From the NCBI GenBank assembly GCA_026314275.1, contig CP111109.1, forward strand, positions 1,674,001-1,738,000: 64,000 nt of DNA, written 5' to 3'. Below are positions 15,372 through 24,294 of this stretch, one piece after another; position 1 is the first letter of the stretch, and each line of letters opens with the position of its first letter. The notes beneath the pieces were generated by a model. It was not told the origin of the DNA. It saw only the letters and a program-made list of their open reading frames with translations, and ran no database searches. This stretch comes from JAGOEY01 sp017997515. Its GTDB lineage: Bacteria; Pseudomonadota; Gammaproteobacteria; Burkholderiales; Burkholderiaceae_C. The position numbers and the translations under genes were made by a program.

Positions 15372-17090
15372 TTATTCTCCCGCCTGGGGTGGTGCGGGTA
15401 GGGGGGCTGCGGGCGCGGTGGATGGTACGGATGGAGCGGCCTGCAGGCGTGGCTCGTTCAGGCCGAGCGCGCGGTTGAGTTGCATGAAGGTCATGGGCCC
15501 CACCTTGCCGTCGGGCGTCAGGCCCTGGGCCAGCTGGAACTGGTAGATGCGGGACGCCAGCGTGCCCGCTTGGGCCGCCCCGTCGGCACCCGCTCCTGGC
15601 AAGGTGCCCAGCTGGGTGTCGAGCCACTGCGCAACCACCGGTGAGCGGCTGGCCGCCCGTGCACCGGGGTAACCGGGAGGGGCGCGCCACAGGGTGGCAA
15701 ATTCGCCGCGCCACACACCGGCCAGGGTGTCCAGTGGCACGGCATGGGGCACCCCTCCAATGTCGAGCAGGGCGTTGTCACCGTCCAGCCCCTGCAACAC
15801 GGCAAACACCTTCTGGCCATTTGGCCCTGCCAGCGCCAGGATGCCGGGGCGGTCCAACTGGCGGATCAGTGCCAGGCTGGTGCGGGTGCTGTTGAAACAC
15901 TGCAGGTTGTCGGCCTGCCAGGCCCCACACGGGTCGGTGTTGCCATCGACCTCGGGGGCGGCCCAGCGCGGTGCCAGTGCGCGCCAGGCGGCGTTTTCGT
16001 CCCGCAGCAGGGTTGGCAACACGGCTGCCAGGCTGGCGGCATCCAGCACCGGGCGGGCTGCAGGGGCAGGCGCGGCCACGGGGGCTGCGCTGGACGCCAC
16101 CACCAGCGGGGCGGCAGCGGGTGCTGTCGCCCGCCATGCAGCGATGGGCGGTGCCGCAAAACCCTGCAAACCCCAGACAGCCAACCCCACCGCTGCCGCC
16201 CCACCCAGGGCCCACAGCGCCGGGTGGCTCCAGCGGCTCCGCCCGCCCGGCGCTGCCGCACCGGCAGCGTCTGGCACAAACACCTCCCGCGCTGCGCGCA
16301 GCACGGTGGCGCGGTGGATGGTGTGCTGGCCCGAGGCATAGGCCCCCAGCATGGCCCGGCCACACAGCAGGTTGATGCGGCGTGGCACACCCCGCGCCAG
16401 CCGGTGCACCAGTTGCAGCGCAGCAGCGTCAAAAGGCACAGGCCCTGATCCACCTGCCACGGCGAGCCGGTGGGTGATGTACTGTGCGGTTTCATCGGCG
16501 GACAAGGCATCGAGGTGGAAGCGCGCAATCACCCGCTGGGCCAGTTGCTCCAGCTCGGGCCGCGCCAGCATGCCACGCAGCTCGGGCTGGCCGATCAGGA
16601 TGATCTGCAGCAGCTTGCGTTCGCTGGTCTCCAGGTTGGTCAGCAGGCGCAGCTGCTCCAGCACATCGGCGCTCAGCAGCTGTGCCTCGTCGATGATCAA
16701 CACGCAGTTACGGCCATCGGCATGGGCCTGCAGCAGGAAGGTGTTGAGCAGGCCCGTCCAGTGTTTGACACTCTCGCCGTGCTGCGCCGTGTGGGCGGGC
16801 ACGATGTCAAACTCTTCACACACCGACTGCACCAGTTCGGTTGCGCTGAGTTTGGGGTTGACGATGTAGGCGATGTTGCAGTGCGCGGGAATCTGCTCCA
16901 GGAAGCAGCGGCACACGGTGGTCTTGCCGGTGCCAATCTCGCCGGTCAGCAGCACAAAACCGCCGCCACCGTCCAGCCCGTACAGCAGGTGCGCCAGCGC
17001 CTCGCGGTGCCGCTCGCTCATGAAGAGGTAGTGCGGGTCGGGCGCGATCGAAAACGGGTCTTGGCGCAGGCCAAAAAAGGGGGCGTACAT
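15372..17090 (-). CDS. gspA: ExeA/GspA family AAA ATPase with peptidoglycan-binding domain
   Basis: A 572-residue protein. The cytosolic N-terminal ATPase has Walker A GEIGTGKT (near residue 48) and Walker B VLIIDEAQ; a single membrane helix lies near 285-305. The periplasmic C-terminus ends in a peptidoglycan-binding domain (YQFQLAQGLTPDGKVGPMTF). The start MYAPFFGLRQDPFSIAPDP is the classical ExeA N-terminus, so the ATG at 17090 is chosen although the frame is open to 17195. With GspB it assists secretin assembly across the peptidoglycan. Confidence 0.92.
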   Translation of the reverse strand: MYAPFFGLRQDPFSIAPDPHYLFMSERHREALAHLLYGLDGGGGFVLLTGEIGTGKTTVCRCFLEQIPAHCNIAYIVNPKLSATELVQSVCEEFDIVPAHTAQHGESVKHWTGLLNTFLLQAHADGRNCVLIIDEAQLLSADVLEQLRLLTNLETSERKLLQIILIGQPELRGMLARPELEQLAQRVIARFHLDALSADETAQYITHRLAVAGGSGPVPFDAAALQLVHRLARGVPRRINLLCGRAMLGAYASGQHTIHRATVLRAAREVFVPDAAGAAAPGGRSRWSHPALWALGGAAAVGLAVWGLQGFAAPPIAAWRATAPAAAPLVVASSAAPVAAPAPAARPVLDAASLAAVLPTLLRDENAAWRALAPRWAAPEVDGNTDPCGAWQADNLQCFNSTRTSLALIRQLDRPGILALAGPNGQKVFAVLQGLDGDNALLDIGGVPHAVPLDTLAGVWRGEFATLWRAPPGYPGARAASRSPVVAQWLDTQLGTLPGAGADGAAQAGTLASRIYQFQLAQGLTPDGKVGPMTFMQLNRALGLNEPRLQAAPSVPSTAPAAPLPAPPQAGE

Positions 17091-17215
17091 GGCCCAAGAA
17101 TACTGGCAGTCGATGGCAGCGCCAGCCGTCCTACACAAAACATCCCCGTGCACCGACAGACAGGCGCGCACGGTGGTGCCGTAATAGGCAGCCAAGCCAA
17201 CCGAGGAGCACCACC

Positions 17216-17620
17216 ATGCAAGACTTTGAACTCCAGCCCCACATGCTCACGATGGGTGGCGTTTTTTATCCCACCGGTTACCTGTTTGCCATGTTTCCCA
17301 GCCTGGACGACGCACACCACGTTGCCACGCTTTTGCCCCCGAGCAAGAAAGACAACCGTCCGGCCATGCTGCTGCCTCCGGCCACCGTGCTGGAAAAAGT
17401 GGTGGGCACGGTGGGCAGCGCCGACATCCCTTTGCCCTCTGCAGGCACCGAGGGTGACACCGTCAGGCGTTTTGCCGCACTGGCAAGCCAGGGCCACCAT
17501 GCGCTGATGGTGTACGCCGACAGTGTGGACGACGCCGAAGCCGCCATGGTCGCCATCCGCACCCGGCCGTTTTCGTGCGCGACGAAATACCGGATGTTGG
17601 TGATTGAAGAGTTGACTTAG
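17216..17620 (+). CDS. Conserved hypothetical protein
   Basis: A 134-residue soluble protein of unknown function. It has no signal peptide or membrane segment. A GGAG nine bases before the ATG (GAGGAGCACCACC) supports the start. The sequence YPTGYLFAMFPSLDDAHHVA, then HALMVYADSVDDAEAAM, suggests an alpha/beta ferredoxin-like fold with paired helix-strand units, but I recognise no named family. It lies between the divergent gspA and the convergent livK-like gene. Confidence 0.65.
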   Translation: MQDFELQPHMLTMGGVFYPTGYLFAMFPSLDDAHHVATLLPPSKKDNRPAMLLPPATVLEKVVGTVGSADIPLPSAGTEGDTVRRFAALASQGHHALMVYADSVDDAEAAMVAIRTRPFSCATKYRMLVIEELT

Positions 17621-17656
17621 GGGTAGCCCTGCGCGGGAGCCAACCCCTTCCAGCCT

Positions 17657-18807
17657 TTAGTTCAAGGCCGTACGTACGCCGTCGCGGTAGCTGTATAGCG
17701 TGACCGCAGGGGCTGTCAATTCACCCTTGGGGCCAAAGGCAATGTTGGCGGTGACACCCTTATGCTGGCTCTTGCCAATGGCCGGACCAAACACTTTGGG
17801 GTCGGTGGAGTTGGCGCGTTTCATGGCGTCCACCAGCACGTAGGCCGCGTCGTAAGCGTACGGGCTGTAGATCTGGAACTGGCCGGGGAAGCGTGCGTCG
17901 TAACGCTTTTTCCACTCGGCACCACCTTGCATCTTGGCCACCGATGCACCACCGGTGGCGCAGGTCACGTGGGCCAGGCTGGCGGCTTTGGCCGAGAGTT
18001 CGCCCAGTTTTTCGGTGCACAGGGCGTCACCGCCAAAGAACTTCACATCCCCCAGACCCAGCTGCACCATCTGGCGCAGCATGGGGCCGGCCTGGGCGTC
18101 CAGACCGCCGTAAAAAATCGCGTCCGGCTTCTTGCTCTTGATGGCCGTCAGGATGGCCATGAAGTCGGTGGCTTTGTCGCTGGTGAACTCCTCGGCCACC
18201 ACGTCAATACCCTTTTGCTGCGCGGTGGCCTTGAATACACCGGCCACACCCTGGCCATAGGCGGTGCGGTCATCGATGATGGCCACACGTTTGACCTTCA
18301 GCGCATCGGCTGCGTACAAGGCCAGCGCTGCACCCAGCGCGTTGTCGTTGGCGATCAGGCGGAAGGTGGTGGGGTGGCCGGGTTTGGTCAGGTCCGGGTT
18401 GGTGGCCGATGCGGTGATGTTGGGCACACCACACTTGGCATAAAAGGCCGATGCAGGGATGGACGTACCCGACTGCAGGTGGCCCACCACACCGGCAACT
18501 TTGGCGTCACACATCTTCTGCGCAACCGCCGTGGCCTGGCGTGGGTCACCCGCGTCGTCTTCTGCGGCCAGTTCAAACTTGATCTTCTTGCCGCCAATCA
18601 CGAGGTTCTGGGCGTTGAATTCTTCGATGGCAAGGCGCACGCCGTTTTCAGTGTCTTTGCCGATATGGGCAATACCACCAGAGGTGGGGCCTGCATGGCC
18701 GATTTTGACGACCTGCACGTCTTGCGCATGGGTGGCAGCAGCGGCCAGGCCCAGGCAAGCGGCGGCCAACGTGTTCAGGAAAAAGTCTTCTGGATGAAAG
18801 CAGTCAT
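17657..18807 (-). CDS. Branched-chain amino-acid ABC transporter binding protein, frameshifted signal peptide
   Basis: A periplasmic LivJ/LivK-type solute-binding protein of about 380 residues (VVKIGHAGPTSGGIAHIGKD at the mature N-terminus). The frame of the mature protein has no usable start near the signal peptide. The natural ATG (18805-18807) reads MTAFIQKT and then hits TGA. One extra T in the five-T run (plus-strand A run 18780-18784) would join it to FFLNTLAAACLGLAAAATHA, a perfect signal peptide. This is therefore either a real frameshift or a homopolymer sequencing error. No permease genes are adjacent. It follows gap but is separated from it by a terminator. Confidence 0.85.
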
Positions 18808-18853
18808 TGTTTTGGATGGTGTGGCCGGGTGCCTTCTTACGAGGTGCCTCGGC

Positions 18854-18889
18854 AAAAAAGAAAACGGCCATGCGTAAAGGCATGGCCGT
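18854..18889 (-). terminator. Terminator after gap
   Basis: A perfect 10-bp stem (ACGGCCATGC / GCATGGCCGT) with a six-base loop is followed on the minus strand by a T-rich tract. It starts about 15 bases past the gap stop. Confidence 0.88.
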
Positions 18890-18903
18890 GGAAGGATGCG
18901 CGT

Positions 18904-19902
18904 TTACTTGGCGACGACGCGAACCATCTCCAGGCACTTGTTCGAGTAACCCCACTCGTTGTCGTACCAGCTCACGACCTTGATGAAGGTGCCGTCCAGT
19001 GCGATGCTGGCGTCGGCGTCAAAGATCGAGGTGCGGGTGTCACCACGGAAGTCGGTGGCAACCACCTTGTCTTCGGTGTAACCCAGGATACCCTTGAGTG
19101 CACCTTCGGACTGCGCCTTCATTTCGGCGCAGATTTCTTTCAGGGTGGCTTCGTTGTTCAGCTCGCAGGTCAGGTCCACCACCGACACGTCGCTGGTCGG
19201 CACGCGGAAGGACATACCGGTCAGCTTCTTGTTCAACTCAGGAATTACCACACCCACAGCCTTGGCAGCACCGGTGCTCGAAGGGATGATGTTTTCCAGA
19301 ATGCCACGGCCGCCGCGCCAGTCTTTGTTGGACGGGCCGTCCACGGTCTTTTGTGTGGCAGTGGCAGCGTGCACCGTGGTCATCAGGCCGCGCTTGATTC
19401 CCCATTTGTCGTTCAACACCTTGGCGATGGGTGCCAGGCAGTTGGTGGTGCACGATGCGTTGGAGATGATGGCTTCACCCTTGTACGTGTTGTGGTTCAC
19501 ACCGTACACAAACATGGGGGTGTCGTCCTTGGAAGGCGCAGACAGAATGACCTTCTTGGCACCCGCGTCAATGTGCTTTTGTGCGGTGACCTTGTCGAGG
19601 AAAAGACCGGTGGATTCAATCACCACGTCGGCGCCCACTTCGTTCCACTTCAGGTTGGCCGGGTCGCGCTCTTGTGTCAGGCGGATCTTCTTGCCGTTGA
19701 CGATGAGGGTGTTGCCCTCCACCGCCACGGTGCCGTCAAACCGGCCGTGCACGCTGTCGTACTGCAGCATGTAGGCCAGGTAGTCGGGCTCCAGCAGGTC
19801 GTTGATGCCGACCACTTCGATGTCGCTGAAGTTTTGCAGCGCCGAGCGCAGCACGTTACGTCCGATACGGCCGAAGCCGTTGATACCAATCTTGATAGCC
19901 AT
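18904..19902 (-). CDS. gap: Type I glyceraldehyde-3-phosphate dehydrogenase
   Basis: A 332-residue glycolytic/gluconeogenic enzyme converting glyceraldehyde 3-phosphate to 1,3-bisphosphoglycerate with NAD. It has the Rossmann start IKIGINGFGRIGRNV, the catalytic cysteine in SNASCTTNC (about residue 150) and the C-terminal WYDNEWGYSNKC. Full family length. It lies 29 bases after tkt on the same strand, a common Burkholderiales pairing, and ends at a strong terminator, so tkt-gap is a transcription unit. Confidence 0.97.
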   Translation of the reverse strand: MAIKIGINGFGRIGRNVLRSALQNFSDIEVVGINDLLEPDYLAYMLQYDSVHGRFDGTVAVEGNTLIVNGKKIRLTQERDPANLKWNEVGADVVIESTGLFLDKVTAQKHIDAGAKKVILSAPSKDDTPMFVYGVNHNTYKGEAIISNASCTTNCLAPIAKVLNDKWGIKRGLMTTVHAATATQKTVDGPSNKDWRGGRGILENIIPSSTGAAKAVGVVIPELNKKLTGMSFRVPTSDVSVVDLTCELNNEATLKEICAEMKAQSEGALKGILGYTEDKVVATDFRGDTRTSIFDADASIALDGTFIKVVSWYDNEWGYSNKCLEMVRVVAK

Positions 19903-19931
19903 TCGTCTTGCTCCTGGGATGAAATAAATCG

Positions 19932-22001
19932 TTAGCGGGCCAGCACCGTACGCACGGTGTCAGCGACGTTTTCGGGGGTGAAGCCGAAGTGTTTGAACAG
20001 CACCGGCGCGGGGGCCGATTCGCCGTAGGTGTCGATACCCACCACAGCGGCCACGCCGTACTTCCACCAGCCTGCGGTCACACCCATTTCAACGGCGATA
20101 CGCGGCAGGCCCTTGGGCAGGACTTCGCTTTTGTAGTCGGCGCTCTGGGTGTCGAAGGTGGTGGTGCTGGGCATGGAGACCACACGTGCGGCGATGTTGA
20201 AGGCCTTGGCCAGCAGCTCCTGCGCCTGCAGCGCCAATTGCACTTCGGAGCCGGTGGCAATGATCACGGCCTGGGCTTTTTTCTTCAGGCCCACGTCGGA
20301 TGGCTCGGACAACACGTACGCACCACGGCTGATCTCGCCGAGGTCGGCCTTGGGTGCGTAGGCGATGTTCTGGCGGCTCAGCAGCAAGGCGGTGGGTTTG
20401 TCGCGGTTCGACAGGGCCACGCTCCAGGCCACGGCGGTTTCTGCCGTGTCACCCGGACGCCACACGTCCAGATTCGGGATCAGGCGTAGGCTGGCGGCGT
20501 GTTCGATCGACTGGTGGGTCGGGCCGTCTTCACCCAGGCCGATGGAGTCGTGGGTGAACACGTGGATGACACGTTGCTTCATCAGCGCGGCCATACGGAT
20601 GGCGTTGCGGCTGTAGTCGCTGAAGGTCAGGAACGTGCCGCCGTAGGGGATAAAACCACCGTGTAGCGCAATGCCGTTCATGATGGCGGCCATGCCGAAT
20701 TCACGCACGCCGTAGTTGATGTGGCGGCCACCCACCAGCGTGCCGTCGGCGTTGGCGGTTTGCACCACGTCACCGGCCACGTCGAAGCGCAGGTTGGGTG
20801 TGCTCTTGGTGTTGGTCAGGTTGGAGCCGGTCAGGTCGGCGCTGCCACCCAGCAGCTCGGGCAGGGCAGCGGTGAAGGCTTCCAGCGCGATCTGGCTGGC
20901 CTTGCGGCTGGCGACGGTTTCACCCTTGGTGTGGGCCGCGATGACGGCGTCCACGGCGGTCTGGGCAAAGTTCTTGGGCAGGTTGCCCTTCATGCGGCGC
21001 TCAAACTCCTTGGCCAGCGCGGGGAAGGCGGCCTTGTAGGCGGCAAAACGCACGTCCCAGGCGGCTTCCATCTCCAGGCCACGGGCCTTGGCGTCCCAGG
21101 CGGCAGCGATGTCCTTGGGGATGCTGAACGGGGTGGACGTCCAGCCCAGTGCTTCGCGTGTGAGCGCGATTTCTTCCGCGCCCAGCGGTTCGCCGTGCGC
21201 CTTGGCCGTGCCTGCGCGGTTGGGCGAGCCTTGGCCGATGGCGGTCTTGCACATCACCAGGGTGGGTTTGTCGGCCGACAGCTTGGCGGCTGCGATGGCG
21301 GCAGACACCGCAGCCGCGTCGTGGCCGTCCACACCGCGGATGACGTTCCAGCCATAGGCTTCAAAACGGCGGGCGGTGTCGTCGATGAACCAGGGGGCGA
21401 CCGGGCCGTCGATGGAAATACCGTTGTCGTCGTACAGCGCGATGAGTTTGTTCAGCTTCCACGCGCCAGCCAGTGCGGCGGCTTCGTGGCTGATGCCTTC
21501 CATCAGGCAGCCGTCGCCCAGGAACACGTAGGTGTTGTGATCCACAACCGTATGGCCTTCACGGTTGAATTCCTTGGCCAGCAGCTTCTCAGCCAGCGCA
21601 AAACCCACGGCATTGGTGATGCCTTGGCCCAGCGGGCCGGTGGTGGTTTCCACGCCGGGCGTGACACCCACTTCGGGGTGGCCGGCAGTCTTGCTGTGCA
21701 GCTGGCGGAAGTTCTTCAGTTCGCTGATGGGCAGCTTGTAGCCGGTGAGGTGCAGGACCGAATAGATCAGCATCGACGCGTGGCCGTTGGACAGCACAAA
21801 GCGGTCGCGGTCGAACCACTGCGGGTTGCGCGGGCTGTGTTTGAGGTGGTCACCCCACAGCGCCACGGCCATGTCGGCCATGCCCATAGGCGCGCCGGGG
21901 TGGCCAGAGTTGGCGGCTTGCACGGCATCCATGGACAGCGCACGGATGGCGTTCGCCAGGGATTGGGGGGTGGGGGTTGCCGCAGTGTCGGGGGTGGACA
22001 T
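19932..22001 (-). CDS. tkt: Transketolase
   Basis: A 689-residue thiamine-diphosphate enzyme of the pentose phosphate pathway (and the Calvin cycle where present). The N-terminal domain has AANSGHPGAPMGMADM and the ThDP/Mg motif GDGCLMEGISHEA near residue 157. The central Pyr domain has FLTFSDYSRNAIRMAALMK and THDSIGLGEDGPTHQ. A C-terminal domain completes the standard length. It is the first gene of the tkt-gap unit; the hipA gene upstream is followed by a weak hairpin. Confidence 0.97.
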   Translation of the reverse strand: MSTPDTAATPTPQSLANAIRALSMDAVQAANSGHPGAPMGMADMAVALWGDHLKHSPRNPQWFDRDRFVLSNGHASMLIYSVLHLTGYKLPISELKNFRQLHSKTAGHPEVGVTPGVETTTGPLGQGITNAVGFALAEKLLAKEFNREGHTVVDHNTYVFLGDGCLMEGISHEAAALAGAWKLNKLIALYDDNGISIDGPVAPWFIDDTARRFEAYGWNVIRGVDGHDAAAVSAAIAAAKLSADKPTLVMCKTAIGQGSPNRAGTAKAHGEPLGAEEIALTREALGWTSTPFSIPKDIAAAWDAKARGLEMEAAWDVRFAAYKAAFPALAKEFERRMKGNLPKNFAQTAVDAVIAAHTKGETVASRKASQIALEAFTAALPELLGGSADLTGSNLTNTKSTPNLRFDVAGDVVQTANADGTLVGGRHINYGVREFGMAAIMNGIALHGGFIPYGGTFLTFSDYSRNAIRMAALMKQRVIHVFTHDSIGLGEDGPTHQSIEHAASLRLIPNLDVWRPGDTAETAVAWSVALSNRDKPTALLLSRQNIAYAPKADLGEISRGAYVLSEPSDVGLKKKAQAVIIATGSEVQLALQAQELLAKAFNIAARVVSMPSTTTFDTQSADYKSEVLPKGLPRIAVEMGVTAGWWKYGVAAVVGIDTYGESAPAPVLFKHFGFTPENVADTVRTVLAR

Positions 22002-22055
22002 GGGAGAGAAGCTCCAGAGTGTTCGGGGGAGGGGAAACCCGGGATTTTACTTGGG

Positions 22056-22074
22056 GGCGCAGAAGTGCTGCGCC
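22056..22074 (-). terminator. Possible weak terminator after hipA
   Basis: A 7-bp GC stem (GGCGCAG / CTGCGCC) with a five-base loop starts 11 bases past the hipA stop. It lacks a good T run, so it may be a pause or mRNA-end hairpin only. Confidence 0.4.
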
Positions 22075-22084
22075 AGCCGCTACT

Positions 22085-23431
22085 TCAGTCGTACACACGC
22101 CCCAATCGGGAGGCGGCATCCAGCAGTCCGTTGAAGATGGGATCAGCCACCTCGGAAGGGAATTCCGATGGCAGCGCCTGTTGCACACGTTGCACCACAT
22201 CGGGCGTAAAAGAGACCAGCTTGTCAATCACATCGCCTACCGTAAATCCTTTGGGCGACACGATGCCATACCGCTCACCCACGGCCTGCCAGTGGCGGCG
22301 CATGATTTTGTTGATTTGCCAATGTGCATTTTTGGAGCGCACGGCCATGGCAAGTCGGGCCTTGTGGGGCGACAGCTTGCCCCGCCCCTCACCCAGCAGC
22401 GGGTAGACGGAGAGCACGTCGTACAGCGGTGTCATCTCGAATGCACCACCAGGCCGCAAAAAGAGGCTGAAGTTTTTGGCGTGTCCGTCGGTGGCACACA
22501 ACATCCAGAACACAAGCTGGGCCATGAAAAAGTGGTACCGGTCACGCTCGCGCTGCGCAGACCCGTCGAGCAGGCCCATGATGCGGTCCACACCTGGCCC
22601 ACCATCTACCTCGTACTTCAACACGGGCGACGTGCCGGTGGCCTGGCACATGTCTTCCTGCGGCAGGCGCAGCAGCACATCGTTCTTCCACAAACGTCGG
22701 TCGAAGCGTTGCACGCTCAGCACTTTCTGGTCGTCAAACTGCAGCATGTCGCAATGCGCCACGGGCAGCCCGTAGGCTGCCAACAGCTTGGAACACAGCC
22801 ACTCGTTTTCCACGGATTGGCGCATGTCCAGTTGCAGGTTGCCAATCAGCCCCAGGGGGAACTTGAAGATGTGCGTGGTGGGCGTGGCACCCCGCGGGCG
22901 GCACCAGCGGCCTTGCCAGTGCAGCAGCGCGGTTTTCTCCTGCGCGCCGGCAATGGAGATGCGAAAGTCCGCGTCTGGTGCGCTCGCCCCGCCAAATTGC
23001 GCGGGCTGAACGGTGGCACGAATCAGCTGCGCGACTTCGGCGTCTGCCATCGGCTCAGCCTGCACCCGCAGGTCCGTCGGCGGCGCATCGTCTGCGGGGA
23101 GGATTTGCAGCGCGCCCACGCAGTCCCTGCCAATTTCGCGCAACAAGCTGTAGGCATCGGTTGCGCCCACCTGGTAACGGCGCGCCACACGCTCACGAAT
23201 TTCCTTGCTGTCGGGCAGCAGGTTCTCAAAATAGAAACGAACAGCGTCGCCCTTGTGCGGCCGGTTGCCGGGTGTGAACGGAAGCGAGAGCGACAGCGGA
23301 CGCCGCAAAGGAGAATTCACCCACTGGCTGTCGTACTGCAGCACATCGCCCCCGGCCTCCATGCTCCAGGTGCCGACGAAATGGCCATTCATCCACAAGC
23401 CCAGCGCCTTGCCCCGCACGTATGTGTTCAT
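22085..23431 (-). CDS. hipA: HipA family serine/threonine kinase toxin
   Basis: A 448-residue HipA-type kinase. It has the N-terminal subdomain (FYFENLLPDSKEIRERVARR), SIAGAQEKTALLH for the ATP loop, SVQRFDRR, and the catalytic block CATDGHAKNFSLF with Asp and Asn. LYDVLSVYP provides the metal-binding Asp. All active-site residues I can check are present. Classical HipA phosphorylates glutamyl-tRNA synthetase and causes growth arrest; the target here is unknown. It lies three bases after hipB, in one operon with a large operator upstream. Confidence 0.92.
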   Translation of the reverse strand: MNTYVRGKALGLWMNGHFVGTWSMEAGGDVLQYDSQWVNSPLRRPLSLSLPFTPGNRPHKGDAVRFYFENLLPDSKEIRERVARRYQVGATDAYSLLREIGRDCVGALQILPADDAPPTDLRVQAEPMADAEVAQLIRATVQPAQFGGASAPDADFRISIAGAQEKTALLHWQGRWCRPRGATPTTHIFKFPLGLIGNLQLDMRQSVENEWLCSKLLAAYGLPVAHCDMLQFDDQKVLSVQRFDRRLWKNDVLLRLPQEDMCQATGTSPVLKYEVDGGPGVDRIMGLLDGSAQRERDRYHFFMAQLVFWMLCATDGHAKNFSLFLRPGGAFEMTPLYDVLSVYPLLGEGRGKLSPHKARLAMAVRSKNAHWQINKIMRRHWQAVGERYGIVSPKGFTVGDVIDKLVSFTPDVVQRVQQALPSEFPSEVADPIFNGLLDAASRLGRVYD

Positions 23432-23434
23432 CGC

Positions 23435-23695
23435 TTACCAGTCGCTGGTTTCACCCGACGCGGGCACGGTGGACTCAGAGCGGTTTTGCAGCACCCACTC
23501 CACGCCCAGGATGTTCAGGAGTTTCATCAGCCGCGCAGCACTGACCGCCTCGGCGTTGCGCTCCAGCGCAGAAACAGTTTGCTGTGTCACGCCCAGGCGC
23601 AAGGCAACGTCGGCCTGGGTGAGCCCGGCATTCTTGCGGAAGGCTTTGAGCAGCTGTGGCAACTGCTCGGTGGTGCGGACGGTGAAGGCTTGCAT
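23435..23695 (-). CDS. hipB: HipB-like antitoxin/repressor
   Basis: An 86-residue XRE-type helix-turn-helix protein (GLTQADVALRLGVTQQTVSALER as the HTH, residues about 26-48) and cognate antitoxin of HipA. Its C-terminal tail SESTVPASGETSDW is short and flexible. It should bind the long inverted repeat 32 bases upstream of its start and repress hipBA. Confidence 0.9.
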   Translation of the reverse strand: MQAFTVRTTEQLPQLLKAFRKNAGLTQADVALRLGVTQQTVSALERNAEAVSAARLMKLLNILGVEWVLQNRSESTVPASGETSDW

Positions 23696-23726
23696 GGGCT
23701 GGACTGGTTGCTAGATGGCGTTGAAT

Positions 23727-23769
23727 ACACACCATGGATTGTATTTTGATTTTACAATCTATGGTGTGT
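23727..23769 (-). promoter_or_regulatory. hipBA operator (17-bp inverted repeat)
   Basis: ACACACCATGGATTGTA and TACAATCTATGGTGTGT form inverted arms with one mismatch around a 9-base AT-rich spacer, 32 bases before hipB. The position and length fit an autoregulatory operator that overlaps the promoter. Confidence 0.8.
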
Positions 23770-23850
23770 TTTTCTGGGTGCGTGAGGCGCGTGCGCTTCA
23801 ATTACAAATCAACGTGTGTATTGTCATTAAACAACTTATGGCTTGTTTAA

Positions 23851-23870
23851 TCGGCACCTGCAAGTGCCGA
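23851..23870. promoter_or_regulatory. Inverted repeat upstream of the SAM decarboxylase gene
   Basis: TCGGCAC and GTGCCGA are perfect 7-base arms with a six-base spacer, 35 bases before the speH start. It may be a regulator site or a 5' leader hairpin; nothing identifies a partner. Confidence 0.4.
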
Positions 23871-23904
23871 CTGTATTCCCAGGCCATCGGCTACAGTCCA
23901 GCCC

Positions 23905-24294
23905 ATGCAAGGCCTCCATCTGACTGCTGACCTCCACGACTGCCGCTGCGACAGCGCATGGCTGCTGCACGCCGCACAACTGGGCAGCGCCTGCCGCAGC
24001 GCTACGCTGGCCGCCGGGCTGCAGGTGGTGAACGAAGTCTTTCACAGCTTCCCTGCCTCCGCCCACGGCCCGGGCGGGGTCACCGCCACGCTGCTGCTGG
24101 CCGAGAGCCATCTGTGTATCCACACCTGGCCCGAACACCGCGCGGTGACGCTGGACGTGTATGTCTGCAACTTTGGCGGTGACCACTCGGCCAAGGCCCG
24201 TGCGCTGATGGACGCGCTGCTCGCACTGTTTGAGCCCCACCACACCGAGCGCCACACGCTGCAGCGTGGGGCTGCGCCGCAACTTTCTCCATGA
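23905..24294 (+). CDS. speH: S-adenosylmethionine decarboxylase proenzyme (prokaryotic class 1B)
   Basis: A 129-residue pyruvoyl enzyme that makes decarboxylated SAM, the aminopropyl donor for spermidine. The self-cleavage site is Glu-Ser68-His69. The processing His73 (HTWPE) and the proton-donor Cys88 (DVYVC) sit 5 and 20 residues after the Ser, exactly as in the Bacillus/Thermotoga enzymes. The stop overlaps the murU start by four bases. A SpeE-like protein that could use its product is encoded 18 kb away (42396-43931). Confidence 0.93.
   Translation: MQGLHLTADLHDCRCDSAWLLHAAQLGSACRSATLAAGLQVVNEVFHSFPASAHGPGGVTATLLLAESHLCIHTWPEHRAVTLDVYVCNFGGDHSAKARALMDALLALFEPHHTERHTLQRGAAPQLSP

Noticed and set aside
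17091..17195. Upstream extension of gspA
   Set aside because: The family N-terminus MYAPFFGLRQDP begins at 17090; the extension has no family similarity.
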